From assembly GCA_032622095.1 (NCBI GenBank), contig CP136069.1, positions 168,880,394 through 168,944,393 on the forward strand: a stretch of DNA of 64,000 nucleotides, in the 5' to 3' direction. This DNA comes from Siphonodentalium dalli (Eukaryota; Mollusca; Scaphopoda; Gadilida; Siphonodentaliidae). Under the pieces are notes generated by a model that had not been told where the DNA came from, did not search any database, and worked only from the letters and a program-made list of their open reading frames with translations. This document shows positions 11,702-23,700 of this stretch, in pieces. The position numbers and the translations under genes are program-made. Each line of letters begins with the position of its first letter. Positions within the stretch are counted from its first letter, which is position 1.

Positions 11702-14700
11702 GTACTGGTTTTAACCCTTTCATGACAGGAGCTGTGCTGGTGCAGCATTTGTGATCCTGTGCCAGTGCATTGCACTGCATTCTCTTATATATGTGAGTCT
11801 CCCATATGGAGCCTTACATATATAAGAGAATGCGCTGGTTTACATGTACACTGTCATGTTGTTTGGACAATGCATTCTTTTATATATGCGAGGCTCCCTA
11901 CAAATATAAGAGAATATTGACACCGGTTTTCGCAAAATTGCAGGAAGCTCCAGTCATGGAAGTGTTATAGCCACATGGAGGTTTGTGCTCCAAAATACAC
12001 CTTTTGAAATTTTCCCGGTATCATAAATGGTCGACAAATACCTGAATTACCTTGCTATGAGCATTATATGTCCGAGAAAGATGCATTCATGTCATAAAAA
12101 ATACAACTTCAAACGCGATGATCAGGTCCCTATCAAATATTGCGACATTTGTATTCATTGGAATAGTAGAATCAGAATAACATGTGACTTCCGGAAAAGT
12201 TATATATACATGTATATTGCATTATCTTATTAACATGAAACAATTTAATAACTTTATGCACTGCTTTCTCTGTTAAAAAAACTAAATTATCGACAGTAAT
12301 GCCCTAAATAATCGACTCCTTAACCACAGCAGAATTATGGGTAACTTTTCAGGATTTAGTCGGAAATATGGCTTGTTGCCATTCATCGGAAAGCTCTCAG
12401 TGAGAGTGAAGACTTTAATGTTTTCCCTAAACGAACAATCGTATTTGATCGTACCAGGGTTAAGTTAAGTGTGAAGATACATTGGTCTAGTAAGTCTATC
12501 TTTCATTTCATTTTTATCTCAACCCTTCGCATTAATTTATGTTCTTGTATTAATTAAAGTAATGTGGAACACTCCTGTGAGGTGTTATGAATAGAATAGC
12601 CATGCCAGAATGAGTATTTAAAAAACAATTATTATCCAAATAAGCAGAAAACAGAGTCATTGTTATCAATGAATTACATGCAGTGAATATGTGTGTACCG
12701 GGTAATTCAATTTAAACTGTTCAATGGTTGTGTGCTCTGAAATGTACACTTGTCGATGTCGGGATTTTAGACAACATCTTAGATTATTGCTATTGTACAC
12801 TCTTCTAGTGGCAATAGTTTTGGATAGTAACTTGACTGTTTTATTCATTAAAATAAGTCCATAATATGTCTCATCATTTGCTATGTTTACAGTTGGCTTT
12901 GGAACACTGGTCACCTGCAGCTATTAAAAAAGGAAAGGCATACACACCACAGGTAAAACTCATTATAACTATCTTACTCATATTCTACCCTTGATTACTC
13001 AGTGGTTTCTCTAATATAGTTTTAACAGTTTTAGTGTTGACAAACAGCTTAAAGGCTGTTAGACTGTTGAACTAATTAATGAACCATGGTTCGTGCAAGG
13101 CACTGAAAACCTGGATTAACCTTGTCATGATTTTCAGCAGATTGTGCTGTGTTAACTGTACACATTATTGAAGATCTTGAAAAATCAAAACTAGAAAATT
13201 TTGTTGTAGAATGCTCTTGAATTTTAGAGTATCGGACCTTGAAACTTATTGAAAAATTACCTTTTGATGGCAATAAATTTCATTTTGTCTGACCCTGTTG
13301 ACAGCCCTAATAATTAGCAGAAATTTGCCCAAAAAATTGCCTAGGCCAGAAATTTTTCCTTGGCTAAAATAGTTCATGCTATACTATGCTCTACACATTT
13401 AAGTTCAATTTACAATTTGAACTTGGCCCATTTGGTAGGGCCTCGTTTAAAAGTGCCAATAGGGTGTCGAGATTTTCAACAAAACTCATAAATACATGAT
13501 ATTGTAATAAATTCGCGATCGTTTCTCACCTCCTCAATGTGGGAGATGACTGAGATTATTGCCTTAAATTGGGATTGCCATGTGGCCCTTATTTTTATAC
13601 GCCTGTTTGAAAAAATGGTTGTATTATGTGATTGGCCTGTCCATCCGTCCGTCTGTCTGTCTGTCTGTGCCAATGAAAGGTGTAATGGGGTTTGTCTTTG
13701 GTTTTAATGTGGTTTAGGGGCTTTTTTAGCTTTAAGAACTTACGCCTTAAACCTTTTTGTTTTTGTCATATTAACTGTTGTTTGGGGTCTGCAAATCATT
13801 CTAACTTTCTAAAAACCACAAAAGTTTGGACAAATTTATGTCCACACTGTCCTTGCATTCAAGGACAATGATTGGGGGCTTAAGCTCATTAACCCTGGAT
13901 GTTCATAATAATTTATCTGCTAATTTTTATTTTACTCCAAAACTGAGAGTTTACATAAAACATTGATCATACACATCAAATTACTAATAACAGAGATAAC
14001 ATATGTTGTATATGCGGTATGCTAATAACAAAATTCAAAGTAGCCCTTAAACCTCTTTCGTTGGTGCACTTTTTGATGCCTCGTTTAAGCTCGTTAATAT
14101 GGACGGACCTCAGCATGTAAACCACTATCCACTTAATCACCCTTTCGTTTGTCTAGCCATCTTTTAGCAGATTTGGTTTTATTATTATTGACATAGCTTA
14201 TCCCTCCTTGCAATTCATGTGGACATAAGTTTAGAAGTTCACATAAGCCATGTACATTTAATGGACATAATATACTATATACTACAGAGGCCTTTTTGCC
14301 TCAATATATGTACCTTATTTTCTAAAAAACATGGCGTCATCTAACATGACATTGCCGTCAATAAGTTTCACTAGTGATGCAACATAATTTAGCCCGGATG
14401 TTAATGTGATTCTCGTAGAAACTTTAGGAAATAATTTTTAAAAAACTTAAGTTAAACTAAGGTAACACTTACGTCTCTGCCGATATTGACAAAGAACATA
14501 CTCCTTATTACAAATAATACAGGCACCAGAGTACTCTTATAAAAGTACCGAATCATCCAGATTCTGAATTGAGATCCAGATGATGAGGAGTATAGCACAC
14601 CTTTCCATAAAAGACGTGTACGCCTTTTGGCTTCAATAGACTAGAGCACACCCTTTTGCTTTTGTTTTATCCATGTCCAATTAACCCTTTACCCAACAAA

Positions 14701-17700
14701 CCGGCCAAATAAAGCTTCAACAGCCTAAAATATCTTCGGTCTGTCTCAATAGAACCATACAAATATGGATATCATTGGAACCGGCTCCTTGACCACATTG
14801 TGATAGTTACAGTTACCGCTATTCTCAAAGTAATTGACCAGAAAAACGGGGTGATACCTCGGTCATGACCACGGTGATACCGGTAATAAACGGTAGCTGT
14901 ATCGAGGCGGTCATGGCAGTGGAATTACGGTATTGGGCGATGATACCGCGGTCTTTTAGCGGGCACCGCATTAATTTTTTTGAATACCGCAGTGATTTTC
15001 ATGGAACACTTTGAGGGGAGGTATTTACTCCCACATACGTTAACAAGCAGTATCAGTACCGCGGTATTGGAAGATACCGCGGTATAGTACCACAGTATTA
15101 ACGGGGTGACACCACGTTGCTGGTGGTCAATTACTTTAAGTATAGCGGTATGCCCTGTGCCAATGCATTCTCTTATATATGCGAGTCGACCATAGGTCGC
15201 CTCGCATATATAAGAGAATGCATTGGCCTAAATTTTTTTTTTTATTTTTAACGTGTTAAGCCTATGCATTCTCTTATATATGCGAGGCGACCTATGGTCG
15301 ACTCGCATATATAAGAGAATGCATTGGCACAGGGGCCTTCTGTTGGGTAAAGGGTTAAGAGTCGCTTGCAGAAATGCAAAGATAGGGGACACACTACTTT
15401 GTTTACATTTCTCCTTAGCAACGTCAGAGTGATGTTGACATGTATATTCATTGGGGGAAGTTTAGAACCGTTATTGAAAGGAAGGTCTGAAGTAGTGGAA
15501 CTATTGACCAATGAATGATACTGTTTTCATTTCATTTGAAGGTCGTTGTTGATGTTTACCAGAATGAACTCCTGAAGTCTGAGTAAGTATTATGGTCTGT
15601 TTCCATATGCGGACGAGCATGCGCCCAGTCACAGTGACTCTTAGCATTGAACGCTCATTAACAGTTGATGAGTTAAATGGCTTCTCTCCATCTAATGGTA
15701 GCTATTTCTTTCGTCAATGGTGTTGGTTCACCATCAAATGCATACTAGTACTAATATATAGCCAATAGCAACTATTGCATCACAGAGCTGCATAGACCAA
15801 GTGTTCAATATATCGGGTCAAATTATTGTAAGCAATATGATTAAGAATTTGACCTTAACCACGTACATGTATATATTAGGGCCAAATAAAAAATATTATT
15901 TTACTCTCAGACACTGCCGCATTGAATTAATTGGCCCATATTGGACATTTTATTTTGATATTATGACATAAAAAGTAAAAAAAAAACAGTTTTTTTTTTT
16001 TTCAATTTAAAAAAAAAAATTATTTTGGTATGTTTTTACCAACATGTCCATATATATTGAGTATTAATTGCAAAATGTGTGAAGATTGACTATCATGTAT
16101 ACATATAGTGACATAGAACATTAAGTAGATGATAAACATTGAAGAAAATGATCAGTTGATCATGATTCATAGTCTGGTGTACTAATTGTGACTCCAGAAC
16201 AGTTTAAAGGCACTGGAGGAAATTTAGGATCGAAAGTTATAATGGAGAGGTGTCAATTTATAGACCCAGGGAAGCTATCATAATCCATCCTTACGATGTA
16301 CACAAACATATATAAATTACATCTAAAGTCCTTCCTCCCTCATTGATTCAGAAAAAAAACTGTCTTGAGACTCAAATAATTTTTGTTTTGGCCTAAACAA
16401 AGCTTTATGGGAGTCATTTGTGTTTTATATATATACTAGCAGATTAGCCCACCACTGGCGACATTGGTCCCATGGCTTTGGTCGATCCATTAATTTTTGT
16501 TTTTCAAGGTAACCCCGTACAGGCACGCCGACAGCATGCTATCATATAACCCAACAAAAATATTCCCCATCCCGAGTTGACCATACATAACAAATTTCAT
16601 GTCGCTGCCACCACAGATGCCCGAAATATCGACCAAGGTCTGTTGGGTGGACAAAATAACCCGACATCGATGTCACCGCTCAGAAAACACTCGCAGAGCC
16701 CTAAAATTTATTAACATAGGATTTCCCATTCAAATCGATTTATGTCGATAAAACTCTTATTTTTCAAAATTTTAAGCTGAGACTTCGTGTGTCTGCGTGT
16801 AATACTTATATATTCATAAAATGACAGAGTCCAACACGTAATTATGTTTTAGATGGAAGAAATTAAATTTTTTCGATGCTAAATTTTGACCGATAACGTT
16901 GCTTTGATATTGTAAACAAACGCTCTTTAATAGCAACGCGTCATATACAAACGCTCATTAATTATCACACGATTAACCCATCAATCCCCATTGCGGTGGC
17001 AATTGAAGGGTGAAGGAGTGGTCGCACGGGCTCGCGAATGGTGCGATGACACTTCCCGTGGCTTTTTACCCTTAGGTAGGCAGTTTGGGCTCAATCGGTG
17101 GAGCCGTTTTCAAGTCTATAAAGGACACACATATATATATACGGAGTTCTCAAAATATATAGTAGATATATGGCCATATAAACTTAATAGTTTGTTTCTC
17201 AGGGATTTTTTTTTTTCAAAGTGATGAGGGAGGCAGTTATTTATATTTATTATTTTTTTCAAATTAATTTTGTGGTGAGGCAGGTATTTATATATATAAT
17301 ATTTATCGGAGTCCCATATTAAGGAATAATACTGGATATGAGGAATAATACTGGATATGGGCAATATACTGAAGCAGGGAAGCTGACCATCATATATCCC
17401 CTTAATAATCTAGATTTGTAATAAAGTTGTATAGAGGAAACAGTTTGAGTTATTCACTCATGGCAGAAGATGTGGAAACTACATCGGTGAAATTTGATGT
17501 AACTCAGGGTGACCACCAGCCAGATCAAGCTTTATTGGAAGGAGTTCCACTGGACTACACATGAATTGATAATATTAAATCACAACAATAATTTATGAAA
17601 TAAAAGGTTTATTTTCTAATTAATCACAGACTTTCATAAAATTCTTGAAGTTTGGAATAGTGCTGATCCACAATCCAGAGTGCATTACATACAATAGCCA

Positions 17701-20700
17701 CATATTGCCGACCCACACTGTCAACGCTAACCTTTCGGAAGCCCACTTTGTTTTCAACCAGTCAATGAATGAATTGCACAATTTGTTATGTTTGTTTTTC
17801 ACATTTGTCTTACTGGGCAACACCACCTCCTTGCAACTTGTCATCAGCACCGAGAATACATCAACTACTTCTCCCGATTTATTCTCTGGTACATCTTCTT
17901 TGGTCACTCGAATTTGAAATTATCGTCCGAAAAATTGCGTGACTTCAGAAAACATGATGATTGATGATCATGATGTCTCCTGCAACTGTGTCAAAGTCCC
18001 CCGTTTTCGTTTTTGAAACAACCAGGTCAAAATCATCGTCAGTGTCTTTCGTGGACATGAAATCATCAGCCATTTGAGGAACAGTTTTTGATCTGTTGTC
18101 TGATATAATTGTCCATTTGCCTTCCGACGCATTCTGCACGATACAAATGTTCACCAAAGTCGCCATTTTGTTATTATATTAAACAGGAAGTTCGTCAGAA
18201 TTATCCGCCCTTGTTTGTGAATGTAAAGTCCGGATAGATTTGCAGTCCGGATAGATTTGCAGTTTGCGTAAAGTTTCAAGACAAAGTTATCGGTCTGGGG
18301 CGGTTCGGGACATGCAGTATTTATATATTTATTATTTTATAGGTGCCAATAAATAAGGGGGAGGCGCAGGTTTTTGGGGGACGCGGCGATCCCTGAGAAA
18401 CGAACTATTAAGTGTGTATGGCCTATAGCTATATAATATCCAGAATAAAAAACTTCCCTGTTTCTGAACGGAATAGAAAATAGAACTGACTTCATTCTTT
18501 AAATTTTGCATTTCTTCTAATCTATTATCATATTTGCAGCTTCAGCACAAGAAGAATAATGATGCTTGAGTTCAGGTAAGACTGCTGATACCTAAAGCAG
18601 GGATTATGTTACGCAATGACAGGGGCCTTAACCCTTTGTCGAGTATAATAGCATATATGTCTGATTCATCCCCATTTGTGACCCCGAAATGCCCTATTCA
18701 CACTAAGTCTCTTCTTTTTCACATAAAGTAGGAATAAACAATCTGAGAAATACTTTTTGATTACCGGTACACTAAGTTTCATTTCAATGAAAGTGCATGT
18801 TTCTATATTCTATATAATATATTCCCTATTATAAGCCTTTATGGCGCAAATTTCCAATTTGAAACGGACCCTTTCCCAAAAGGAGTAAAAAAAAAACCCT
18901 GTCTAGAGCCACACATAGTGTTCACAACTTTGAAGATATTAGTGTTATTTATCAGTGGATAAATTATTAAAACAAATTTAATCTTCCTTATAAAGTTTGT
19001 TCATTTTTGAATAAATATCAAACAGAATTTAATCACTTCAGGCATCTTGTTTAAGGTATAATTTAACATTTTTGTGATGCCTTACTCTTGTGATGTCTGT
19101 GGTGCCTGAAAAAATGGCTTTTTAATTCAAAATCTTTTGGCCTCAATAAAATCTGTTGTTAGTCCATTTGCTACCCAATATATAGGCCATATAAACTTAA
19201 TAGTTTGTTTCTCGGGGATTTTTGTTTTCAAAGTGATGAGGGAGGCAGTTATTTATATTTATTATTTTTTTCAAATTAATTTTGTGGTGAGGCAGGTATT
19301 TATATATATAATATTTATCGGAGTCCCATATTAAGGAATAATACTGGATATGAGGAATAATACTGGATATGGGCAATATACTGAAGCAGGGAAGCTGACC
19401 ATCATATATCCCCTTAATAATCTAGATTTGTAATAAAGTTCTATGGAGGAAACAGTTTGAGTTATTCACTCATGGCAGAAGATGTGGAAACTACATCGGT
19501 GAAATTTGATGTAACTCAGGGTGACCACCAGCCAGATCAAGCTTTATTGGAAGGAGTTCCACTGGACTACACATGAATTGATAATATTAAATCACAACAA
19601 TAATTTATGAAATAAAATGTTTATTTTCTAATTAATCACAGACTTTCATAAAATTCTTGAAGTTTGGAATAGTGCTGATCCACAAACCAGAGTGCATTAC
19701 ATACAATAGCCACACATTGCCGACCCACACTGTCAACGCTAACCTTTCGGAAGCCCACTTTGTTTTCAACCAGTCAATGAATGAATTGCACAATTTGTTA
19801 CGTTTGTTTTTCACATTTGTCTTACTGGGCAACACCACCTCCTTGCAACTTGTCATCAGCACCGAGAATACATCAACTACTTCTCCCGATTTATTCTCTG
19901 GTACATCTTCTTTGGTCACTCGAATTTGAAAATATCGTCTGAAAAATTGCGTGACTTCAGAAAACATGATGATTGATGATCATGATGTTTCCTGCAACTG
20001 TGTCAAAGTCCCCCGTTTTCGTTTTTGAAACAACCAGGTCAAAATCATCGTCAATGCCTTTCGTGGACATGAAATCAGCCATTTGAGGAACAGTTTTTTA
20101 TCTGTTGTCTGATATAATTGTCCATTTGCCTTCCGACACATTCTGCACGATACAAATGTTCACCAAAGTCGCCATTTTGTTATTATTTTAAACAGGAAGT
20201 TCGTCACAATTATCCGCCATTGTTTGTGAATGTAAAGTCCGGATAGATTTGCAGTCCGGATAGATTTGCAGTTTGCGTAAAGTTTCAAGACGAAGTTATC
20301 AGTCTGGGGCGGTTTGGGATATGCAGTATTTATATATTTATTATTTACAGCTGCCAATAAATAAGGGGTGGCGCAGGTTTTTTTTGGGAGGCGGCGATCC
20401 CTGAGAAACGAACTATTAAGTGTGTATGGCCATATGTATACACAGATATTTTAGTTATGTCTGGAGTTTCAGTGCTTAATGTTGACTTCCCTTCATTTCA
20501 GTCAATATTTTGAGAACTACCTATGGCCAAACTACAGACCTGACACAGTAAGTTTCTGGGGAGTGTCTCTTTAAAAAGCTGGTACTAATTTTCTAGTTAG
20601 TTGTGTGAAAAGATGTTCAATAATTTATTGGGCAATGAAAAGTGTAGCTTGCTTTGTTTCAGAATTTGACTTTCATATATTGTAATTTGATTGTCTATGT

Positions 20701-23700
20701 TTAATAATTCATATTATTTTGATTACATATTTATTTTTGCATGTACATGTGTCTTTTAGAATTCATGAGCACATAGATAGCAGATATATACTTAAAACCC
20801 AACTCCTTTGTTTTTCCTCGACCTTCTATTTTACTAATGGACAGTTTATACCATCTCTCTACCACAAGTCAACATTCGTAATATAGAATGGTCATGTTTC
20901 TCAATTGATGGTCAACGAGCTCCCATGGGGACCTCTATCAGAGAAATAGTTTGCATCTACACCCGCCCACAATAACTAACATTTTCATTGTACCCCACAT
21001 AATTCAGTTAAGTGTTTGTACAGGTGCGCTCCTAATTTGCATATCAAGGGGATATCATTCACATTGAAACATGCACATCATCATGCGAGACTCCAGTAAT
21101 AGAGTTTCTGTTCATCTTCTGCACACAAAGCAATGAATTCATTGATCGTTTGGAAATTTCCCAAACTGCATAAAGTGCCCCATTTACAGATAAATATGTC
21201 GACAGTATAATATCATGTATCTATACTATGCTATGTATAGCGCAAAACACATATTGTATTATATGTTTGAGTACATCAAACATAATTTTGAACATAGCTA
21301 TACCAATTCATAATTATGTCTTCAGTTGTTACCGCGACAAAATCCAATTGCAATTTCCACTCACACGAGCCATGTCAAGGGTCGTGGTTTTGCTGTCTGC
21401 CAAGGACTATTTTGACCAGAATAACATTCGTAAAGGTCTTATTTATCAATATTTATCGGAATTTTTCATCTGTATCAATGAAATTTCTTCTTGTATATTA
21501 TAAAACTGTTTTAAGGCAGTTAATGGACTCGCTACCTGACATTTGTAAACTGAGTGGTCTCGTGCTATGCCCTCGACCATTCTAGTTTACGAAGTTTACA
21601 AACTTTTAAGAGACGTATTCTTCAAGTTTGTTAAAGCCAATAACATTTAGACCAATCTTGATTGTTTTGATAAATACCCAAAATGAGTAATAAATAAACA
21701 AGGTTCAAGTTTGATGAAATCTATCTTTCATGTTATAGAACTGATTATTGTCTTATTTAATTATTTAATTTTTTCTTGCAGTCATTACATGCCCATATTA
21801 TGTCAATATGCATAATGATCAATGAGAAAGTCAGGGAGAGGGTACCTGCATGGGAGGTAGGTAAAATACACATAGTGATTTATTTTCATAGGCTGCCAGA
21901 TTAGAGTCGTTTTATTGACATATGTTGCTGTATGTTGTGACATTTCTCAGCAATTATTACAATATTCTCTGTTAACATTGGTCGCTATGACAATATGAAC
22001 CAGCCCCTTTTTAGCTCACCTGAGACGAAGTCTCCAGTGGAGCTATAGTCATCACTCCGTCGTCCGTCCGTCTGTCCGTCCGTCCGTCAACTTTTTTAAA
22101 AACATCTTTTCCTCTGAAACCATCATACCGAATTGGTTCATATTTGGTGTGGATGTTCCCTAGGTGACTCTCACTCAGATTTGTTCAAATGAGGTCACTG
22201 GGTCACATAGTTGTGAAACCAGGGCCATAACTCTATTCCTCCATAGTAATTCTTACAACGACTTCTTGTCCATAACCATTGTGCCGATTTAGCTAATATT
22301 TGGTATGGAGGGTCCTTGGTTGACTGGTGTTCAGATTTGTTCAAATGAGGTCACCCGGTCAATTAGTTGAGAAACCAGGGCCATAACTCATAGTAATTCT
22401 TACAATGACTTGTTCTAAAAAAATATTTGGCCGATTTAGCTTATATTTGGTACAGAGAGACCTTGGGTGACTGGGGTTCAGATTTGTTCAAATTGGGTCA
22501 CTGGGTCAATTAGGGGCAGAGCCAGGGACATAACTCTAAAAACCAAAAAATTACATTTTTGCATTTTGATCATATTTGGTGTGGATGTTTCCTAGGTGAC
22601 TGTCATTCAGATTTGTTCAAATGAGGTCACTGGGTCAAACAGTTGTGAAACCAGGGCCATAACTATATTCCTCCTTGGTAATTCTTATAACGACTTCTTG
22701 TCAAGAACCATTATGCCGATTTAGTTTATATTTGGTATGTGGGGTCATTGAATGACTGGGGTTCAGATTTGTTCAAATGGGGTCACTGGGTCAAATAGGG
22801 GTGGAGCCAGGGCCATAATTCCCCAAAAAATAATAAAAAATTCAGGAACTCCTTGATCAATTTAACATACAAAAAAAAAATATCACCCCCCCCACATGAC
22901 CCAGAACCCCACCCTGCCCCCAACCAACAGCATTCCACCCTATCTCACCTCCTAACTCACAGGTAAATAAAGTATTCTGTAGCTATAGGCAGAGTCCCCA
23001 GGGAGTGTATTCATGTCATTCATAATTTAAATGAGATTAATGGTGTTATCAATGAAGCACCCTTGTTGTTTACATTATCACTCAGTGGTCATTAAAATCA
23101 GATTAATTTCATTTTCTCCAAGAGTGTCTGGCATTTGTAGAATGAGGTTCCCAGAGGGTGAATTCATGTTGCTCCACACAGCAGGCTAGCATAACCAAAT
23201 ACACACTCTGAGAACCTTATTCTGCTTAGGCCTCATATTCTGGGAAGTATCTAGAGTCTCAAGATCTCATTCTGCTTAGGCCTCATCTTCTGGGAAGTAT
23301 CTATAGTATCAAATTTACATTGTTGTTAGTTAAATTTCCCTTCAAGGAAGTTTCTGTATCCCTTAATTTGCAGAATTCATGATTGAGGTGCCCAATGGGT
23401 GAACATCACCAATTTCAACTGGGGAACTTCAATCTTATTCTAAGTCTTCCATAGCAGTTGAGGGCCTTATCAGAATGAGGTCCCCAGAGGGTGAATTTAG
23501 TGATACTAGCCCGCTGTGCAGGATAGCGTCACTAAATTCACCCTCTGGGGACCTCATTCTGCAAATAACAGACAGACTATCTCAAGGCTTGATTGTATAA
23601 TACAGTGTGTTGCTTGAGGCCAGACATGCACAATGTAGGAACAGACATGCTTTTAGTGATGCTATCCCACACAGCGGGCTAGCATCACCAAATTCACCAT

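Larger units (their letters stand above)
17172..18423. mobile_element. 1.25 kb TIR transposon, copy 1 (intron 3)
   Basis: Left end GGCCATATAAACTTAATAGT and right end ACTATTAAGTGTGTATGGCC are inverted, sharing about 30 bp including GTTTCTCAGGGAT. The body carries a short plus-strand ORF and two minus-strand ORFs with convergent AATAAA signals in the middle. Copy 2 is at 19185-20431, same orientation. The superfamily is not recognised and the target duplication is not clear. Confidence 0.85.
19185..20431. mobile_element. 1.25 kb TIR transposon, copy 2 (intron 4)
   Basis: Second copy of the 17172 element with the same GGCCATA...TATGGCC inverted ends and very high identity. The exon between the two copies (18540-18575) is not duplicated, so the two are separate insertions rather than a segmental duplication. 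Confidence 0.85.

Noticed and set aside
17645-17917. Plus-strand 90-residue ORF in the 1.25 kb transposon (also 19657-19929)
   Set aside because: It is the antisense of the minus-strand ORF 2; the minus-strand frame has the better-placed stop and AATAAA.
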